Shown here: positions 34,447-36,945 of the stretch, one piece after another
Position numbering within the stretch: position 1 is the stretch's first letter
Layout: every line of letters begins with the position of its first letter
DNA from: a virus
DNA: 36,945 nt
Direction: 5' to 3' (one strand)
IMG/VR virus record: IMGVR_UViG_3300030085_001194
Location: 1 to 36,945 of that record
The notes under the pieces: generated by a model
What the model saw: only the letters and a program-made list of their open reading frames with translations
Told to the model about the DNA's origin: nothing
Databases searched by the model: none
Made by a program: the position numbers and the translations under genes

Positions 34447-34846
34447 GAATACGACATGTTCCTCCTGTCTTTAATGATTTCCCTACTGTATTTATAGTAG
34501 TCATAATTTCGTATCTGAGATTATAACGGTTTATATAATGTGAATCATAACCAGCTACAGTTTGAATCACTAGAATATACTCTGTTGGAAACTTGATTAA
34601 AAGACCTGACTTAGCCGTATCGTTTGGATCTGTGAGACTTCGGATTAAACCCACTGACCCGTATTCGCCATTGGGTCTTAGTATAACCGCTGAGAAGTCC
34701 TCTTCGCTGAAACCACATACTAACTTTATGTCTGGCCCGACTTCAAGTTCTTCTGCGTTAACGTGTTTGAACGTTGCGGCAAAAATAAAGCCCCACACTG
34801 TTATGAGTAGGGCTGTTACAATAATGTTTCTTAGTATGTTGTTCAT
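34436..34846 (-). CDS. Exported or membrane-anchored small protein, 136 aa
   Basis: The N-terminus MNNILRNIIVTALLITVWGF then IFAATFKHVNAEELE has a positive residue followed by a hydrophobic span and a VNA-E site that could be a signal peptidase cleavage point; if uncleaved it is a membrane anchor. The rest (about 100 residues) is a small mixed domain with two cysteines (LVCGF near 44 and GTCRI near 131) that could form a disulphide outside the cytoplasm. It follows the 60-residue membrane gene by nine bases. The ribosome binding site is weak, so coupling is likely. No family recognised. Confidence 0.6.
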   Translation of the reverse strand: MNNILRNIIVTALLITVWGFIFAATFKHVNAEELEVGPDIKLVCGFSEEDFSAVILRPNGEYGSVGLIRSLTDPNDTAKSGLLIKFPTEYILVIQTVAGYDSHYINRYNLRYEIMTTINTVGKSLKTGGTCRIHAS

Positions 34847-34855
34847 AGTGGCTAT

Positions 34856-35038
34856 TTAGTTTAGAAATAAAATTAATAGTCCTAATACAACAATCCAAGG
34901 TGCAAATTTCCAACCAATACGAATTGAACCAAATATCACTGCGAGTACAACACCAGCGGTGATACCCATAATGATTAATGGTTGCAGTACTGACCAGAAC
35001 TGTTCTATGTTTAGCATGAATGCCTCACTGGTACTCAT
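34856..35038 (-). CDS. Small membrane protein, 60 aa
   Basis: Two hydrophobic stretches, LQPLIIMGITAGVVLAVIFG (about 18-37) and FAPWIVVLGLLILFL (about 45-59), with a basic turn (SIRIGWK) between suggest a two-pass hairpin, loop on the cytoplasmic side. The ATG overlaps the preceding stop by one base (TAATG). The shape is like some phage holins, but no lysis enzyme is in view and the gene is in an early-type operon, so that is only one possibility. Confidence 0.6.
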   Translation of the reverse strand: MSTSEAFMLNIEQFWSVLQPLIIMGITAGVVLAVIFGSIRIGWKFAPWIVVLGLLILFLN

Positions 35039-35145
35039 TAGAAATATCCCAAACTGTTACCAATCATTTGAACGATAAACACACAACCAAGTGCAATACC
35101 AAACAAACTAGATTTAGTTACAGGAAGATGATTAAAATGTTTCAT
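35038..35145 (-). CDS. Single-pass membrane microprotein, 35 aa
   Basis: The frame reads MKHFNHLPVTKSS then LFGIALGCVFIVQMIGNSLG and YF. One hydrophobic span follows a basic N-terminus. AAGG lies eight bases before the ATG, and both ends overlap neighbours by one base (TAATG twice), which is strong support for translation. No family can be assigned at this size. Confidence 0.6.
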   Translation of the reverse strand: MKHFNHLPVTKSSLFGIALGCVFIVQMIGNSLGYF

Positions 35146-35444
35146 TAAGCTACCTTTCGTGTAATCATTGAGTTTTGAATTTTAGTAATAGTTCGACCAA
35201 ACGGTGATGCACCAGCATCTGCGACTTCTACTGTCTTACGGTTCATCTTTTGAATGATCCCGGTACGTACCATACCACGATATTCCCATTCAATAGTGTC
35301 ACCTTTTTTAAGACCTGACTTGGCCATATTACCAATGAAAGTCTGTTGTTGACGCCAGATATCAGCAAGTACTGACAAATCTGCTTGAGTTTTGATTTGA
35401 CGCATTGCATCAATGGCGTTTTTGAGTTCTAGTGATTGTTGCAT
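35145..35444 (-). CDS. Small SH3/KOW-like phage protein, 99 aa
   Basis: I place the start at the ATG at 35444: AGAGGT lies six bases upstream, and this removes MRGKT, which encodes that site. An ATG at 35459 is the alternative. The first half is helical (ELKNAIDAMRQIKTQADLSV, then LADIWRQQQTF). The second half, KSGLKKGDTIEWEYRGMVRT then GIIQKMNRKTVEVAD, is the pattern of a small beta-barrel of SH3/KOW type found in many marine phage early proteins. It leads the operon after a sigma70-like promoter. Possible nucleic-acid or transcription role; not shown. Confidence 0.6.
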   Translation of the reverse strand: MQQSLELKNAIDAMRQIKTQADLSVLADIWRQQQTFIGNMAKSGLKKGDTIEWEYRGMVRTGIIQKMNRKTVEVADAGASPFGRTITKIQNSMITRKVA

Positions 35445-35473
35445 TGTTTTACCTCTCATTTAAATGTACTATT

Positions 35474-35501
35474 ATAATAGCACGTTTTTGTTTAGTGTCA
35501 A
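35474..35501 (-). promoter_or_regulatory. Sigma70-like extended -10 promoter for the microprotein operon
   Basis: Minus strand: TTGACA (35501-35496), a 16-base spacer, then TATTAT (35479-35474), with TG one base before the -10 (CGTGCTATTAT). The CGTG(T/C)TAT block is shared with the two other minus-strand promoters. The -35 ends seven bases from the stop of the lyase-like gene upstream. Confidence 0.75.
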
Positions 35502-35507
35502 GTTTTA

Positions 35508-36464
35508 TTAGTCCCAGAATACACCTCTGCATGAACCAGGACCACCTTCTCCACACTTAACAATGTGTGACATCTTACTTGCGTTAGTTGAACCTGTTAG
35601 TTCTTCCAAATCTGAACATGTTGCTGATATTTTATCACATGTTTTACCTTTGAATATATCTGCATACTGAACAGTTACTGGTTGTATTTCAATACCTCGG
35701 TCTGTTGCTTGTTTCATGTGGTGTCTGTATGAACCTACTTTATACATGAATGCGGTACCACCTTGTCGTAGATTACCATAATATTCTGCACGTAGTTCGT
35801 TGTTTATCCATACTGCAACTGAACCAGCATCTTTCCATTCTACACGAAAAGTCACAGTAACCCAACTACCTTTAAGGTCTTGTGTATCTGCTAGTGTTAG
35901 AAAGTAGGCTTCTGAGTTATTACATTCTTCTGCACCTGATACTCTTTTCTTGCATGATTGTTTATCTGAACCAGATAGACCCAATAGAAATCTATTGTTG
36001 TTTATTGAGAAAGAGATTGGCGGAGCACCAGTATCTGTTTTACCTATGATACGTTTAAAGTCTGCAAATGATAAAGTATAATGTGGAACATCTAAATCTT
36101 CTGCTACTTTAAATCTAAATGTATACCAGCCTGTAGTATTAGCACGTGTATACTTCTTTGATTGTACTTGCCAACGTTGAGCAAAACCTTCTTCTCCTCG
36201 TCTAGCCCAATCAACTTCTCCACCTTTCATTGAATAATCAAGTGTAACAGTTAGAACATCATTATCATATGTAACTGCTTTGTTGGTTACATTATTCCAG
36301 TTATGACGAAACTCTTTGTTGATTTTATATGTGGGTGTATTATCCCATGGCTCAGAACCTGCAAATGCAGACGTACTAAGCAGAACGAGGACAGCCGATG
36401 CTACGACCGGAATCCTGCTTTTCTTTTCGGAAAAATTTCTAAACACCTTATTAAGTATAGACAT
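35508..36464 (-). CDS. Secreted polysaccharide-lyase-like jelly-roll protein, 318 aa
   Basis: I chose the ATG at 36464: AAAGGT lies upstream, and the product then has a normal signal peptide (basic SEKKSR, hydrophobic VVASAVLVLLSTS, AFA cleavage site before GSEPWD). The mature part is beta-rich and carries WYTFRFKVAEDL, PPISFSINNN, GSWVTVTFRVEWKDAGSVAV then WINNELRAEYYGN, and FMYKVGSYRH. The last phrase (K-x-G-x-Y-R) with the 'W.....F...W...G.v.vwin' strands is the pattern of heparin-lyase-I/alginate-lyase-type jelly rolls (PF14099-like). The region after residue 265 has four paired cysteines, consistent with export. It would cleave or bind a glycan in the periplasm or outside. The catalytic set cannot be confirmed by eye; a non-catalytic lectin is the alternative. 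Confidence 0.6.
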   Translation of the reverse strand: MSILNKVFRNFSEKKSRIPVVASAVLVLLSTSAFAGSEPWDNTPTYKINKEFRHNWNNVTNKAVTYDNDVLTVTLDYSMKGGEVDWARRGEEGFAQRWQVQSKKYTRANTTGWYTFRFKVAEDLDVPHYTLSFADFKRIIGKTDTGAPPISFSINNNRFLLGLSGSDKQSCKKRVSGAEECNNSEAYFLTLADTQDLKGSWVTVTFRVEWKDAGSVAVWINNELRAEYYGNLRQGGTAFMYKVGSYRHHMKQATDRGIEIQPVTVQYADIFKGKTCDKISATCSDLEELTGSTNASKMSHIVKCGEGGPGSCRGVFWD

Positions 36465-36466
36465 AA

Positions 36467-36640
36467 TTAACCTTTCTTTTGTTGTACAGGACATACCCAT
36501 TTGAGTACTGTGAAGTCTGGATCTCCCTCTTTGAATATACTACACTGAAATCCAGTCCGTTCAGCACCTGCTATAGCAGACTCTAAAGTTGGATACGTAC
36601 TGTGAGTATAACCGAAATTAACTAGAAATACACTATACAT
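36467..36640 (-). CDS. Unrecognised small protein, 57 aa
   Basis: Reads MYSVFLVNFGYTHSTYPTLE and ends in DFTVLKWVCPVQQKKG. AGGAG lies eight bases before the ATG, which immediately follows the stop of the 42-residue gene (TGAATG). The stop lies two bases before the start of the lyase-like gene. The body has a helix (TLESAIAGAERTGFQ) between two strands, like a small alpha/beta fold. Well-placed ribosome binding site and operon fit support it; no family recognised. Confidence 0.6.
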   Translation of the reverse strand: MYSVFLVNFGYTHSTYPTLESAIAGAERTGFQCSIFKEGDPDFTVLKWVCPVQQKKG

Positions 36641-36769
36641 TCACTTCTCCTGTTTATTGTTGTTTCTATTGTCCCACCATTCTTTAATGAGATATTCTAT
36701 GTACATACCACCTAAGAGTATGCCTGAGAATACCACAGAGAATACGGCTATGATTAAGAAGTCTGACAT
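36641..36769 (-). CDS. Single-pass membrane microprotein, 42 aa
   Basis: Reads MSDFLIIAVFSVVFSGILLG then GMYIEYLIKEWWDNRNNN. One hydrophobic span (residues 4-24) with a charged tail. Its stop touches the next ATG and its start overlaps the upstream gene by 16 bases. Third single-span microprotein of the minus strand in this window. Function unknown. Confidence 0.55.
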   Translation of the reverse strand: MSDFLIIAVFSVVFSGILLGGMYIEYLIKEWWDNRNNNKQEK

Positions 36770-36945
36770 GGAACTAAGTCTAGCTTTCCTGTTGAAGTAT
36801 TAGGGATTAACTCACACTGAATACCTTGTTCTTTAACCGCTTCTAGCAAAATCTTTTCATATATAGGGGTTACAATCTCAGTAATACGTTCCCAATTCGC
36901 TCTCATGAGTAGTTCTCCACCTCTGTATTCTTCTAGTGGTAACTC
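36754..36945 (-). CDS. C-terminal part of an unrecognised protein, cut by right edge, at least 63 aa
   Basis: The frame is open from the window edge to TAA at 36756-36754. Visible sequence includes ELPLEEYRGGELLMRANWER, IVTPIYEKILLEAVKEQGIQ and ends TGKLDLVPCQTS. It overlaps the next gene's start by 16 bases. The start lies outside the window or, less likely, at the internal ATG at 36906. Too little is visible for assignment. Confidence 0.5.
   Translation of the reverse strand, partial: ELPLEEYRGGELLMRANWERITEIVTPIYEKILLEAVKEQGIQCELIPNTSTGKLDLVPCQTS

Noticed and set aside
34325-34459. A 44-residue minus-strand frame beginning MSYSCELIKK behind AGGAGG
   Set aside because: The Shine-Dalgarno is only three bases from the ATG, the product has no motif, and the overlapping frame encodes a clear zinc ribbon.
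34489-34496. TATAAATA on the minus strand inside the 136-residue exported gene
   Set aside because: With about one third each of A and T, roughly ten such 8-mers are expected by chance over both strands of this window. This one is within coding sequence in an operon that already has a sigma70 promoter.
34593-34859. An 88-codon plus-strand frame opposite the exported 136-residue gene
   Set aside because: Antisense of a gene with a good signal/anchor sequence and operon fit; no ribosome binding site.
1-36945. Possibility that this is a bacterial surface-polysaccharide locus rather than a phage
   Set aside because: Glycosyltransferases and radical SAM genes alone would allow it, but the giant structural protein, paired TATAAATA late promoters, SpeD cargo and the many overlapping microproteins fit a T4-like phage much better.

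Overview
The window looks like part of the genome of a large tailed phage of the T4-like (myovirus) group. The likely host is a low-GC marine bacterium; a SAR11-type pelagiphage or a related cyanophage relative is my best guess, by inference and not by database match. The grounds are: strongly AT-rich DNA, genes packed with 1-11 base overlaps, a giant virion structural protein followed by smaller structural proteins, T4-type late promoter sequences (TATAAATA), and accessory genes typical of marine T4-like phages (twitch-type radical SAM enzymes, a SpeD-like pyruvoyl decarboxylase, SGNH-like proteins). I see no tRNA, rRNA, CRISPR array, integrase or insertion sequence.

Layout. (1) 1-10852, plus strand: the end of the structural module. 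The first gene is a giant protein cut off by the left edge, followed by three smaller virion-type proteins, two of them paralogues. (2) 10909-27270, plus strand: one unbroken run of 16 tightly overlapping genes behind a sigma70-like promoter (10856-10884) and ending at a bidirectional hairpin terminator (27273-27299). It holds four GT-A-like glycosyltransferases, SEVEN radical SAM proteins that each carry a four-cysteine twitch-like domain BEFORE the radical SAM domain, two SGNH-like proteins, and three genes I do not recognise. (3) 27321-34064: alternating blocks. Minus-strand blocks (a secreted VCBS/FG-GAP protein; an operon with two microproteins and a SpeD-like decarboxylase) start from sigma70-like promoters. 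Plus-strand blocks (three more SGNH-like proteins and one unknown) start from TATAAATA late-type promoters that abut those sigma70 promoters. (4) 34074-36945, minus strand: small early-type genes, including several single-pass membrane microproteins, a zinc-ribbon protein, an SH3/KOW-like small protein and a secreted polysaccharide-lyase-like protein. The last gene is cut by the right edge.

How they may work together (inference). The glycosyltransferases, SGNH-like candidate esterases/acyltransferases and diversified radical SAM enzymes form a plausible tailoring pathway that modifies a glycan or protein, either on the virion (structural genes lie directly upstream) or on the infected cell. 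The family expansions (seven radical SAM in three subgroups, three GCS-type SGNH proteins, a glycosyltransferase pair, a structural pair) point to repeated gene duplication. The two exported proteins (lyase-like and VCBS) would act in the periplasm or outside the cell. The minus-strand genes use host-type promoters and the late plus-strand genes use T4-type promoters packed into the same roughly 45-base intergenic unit.
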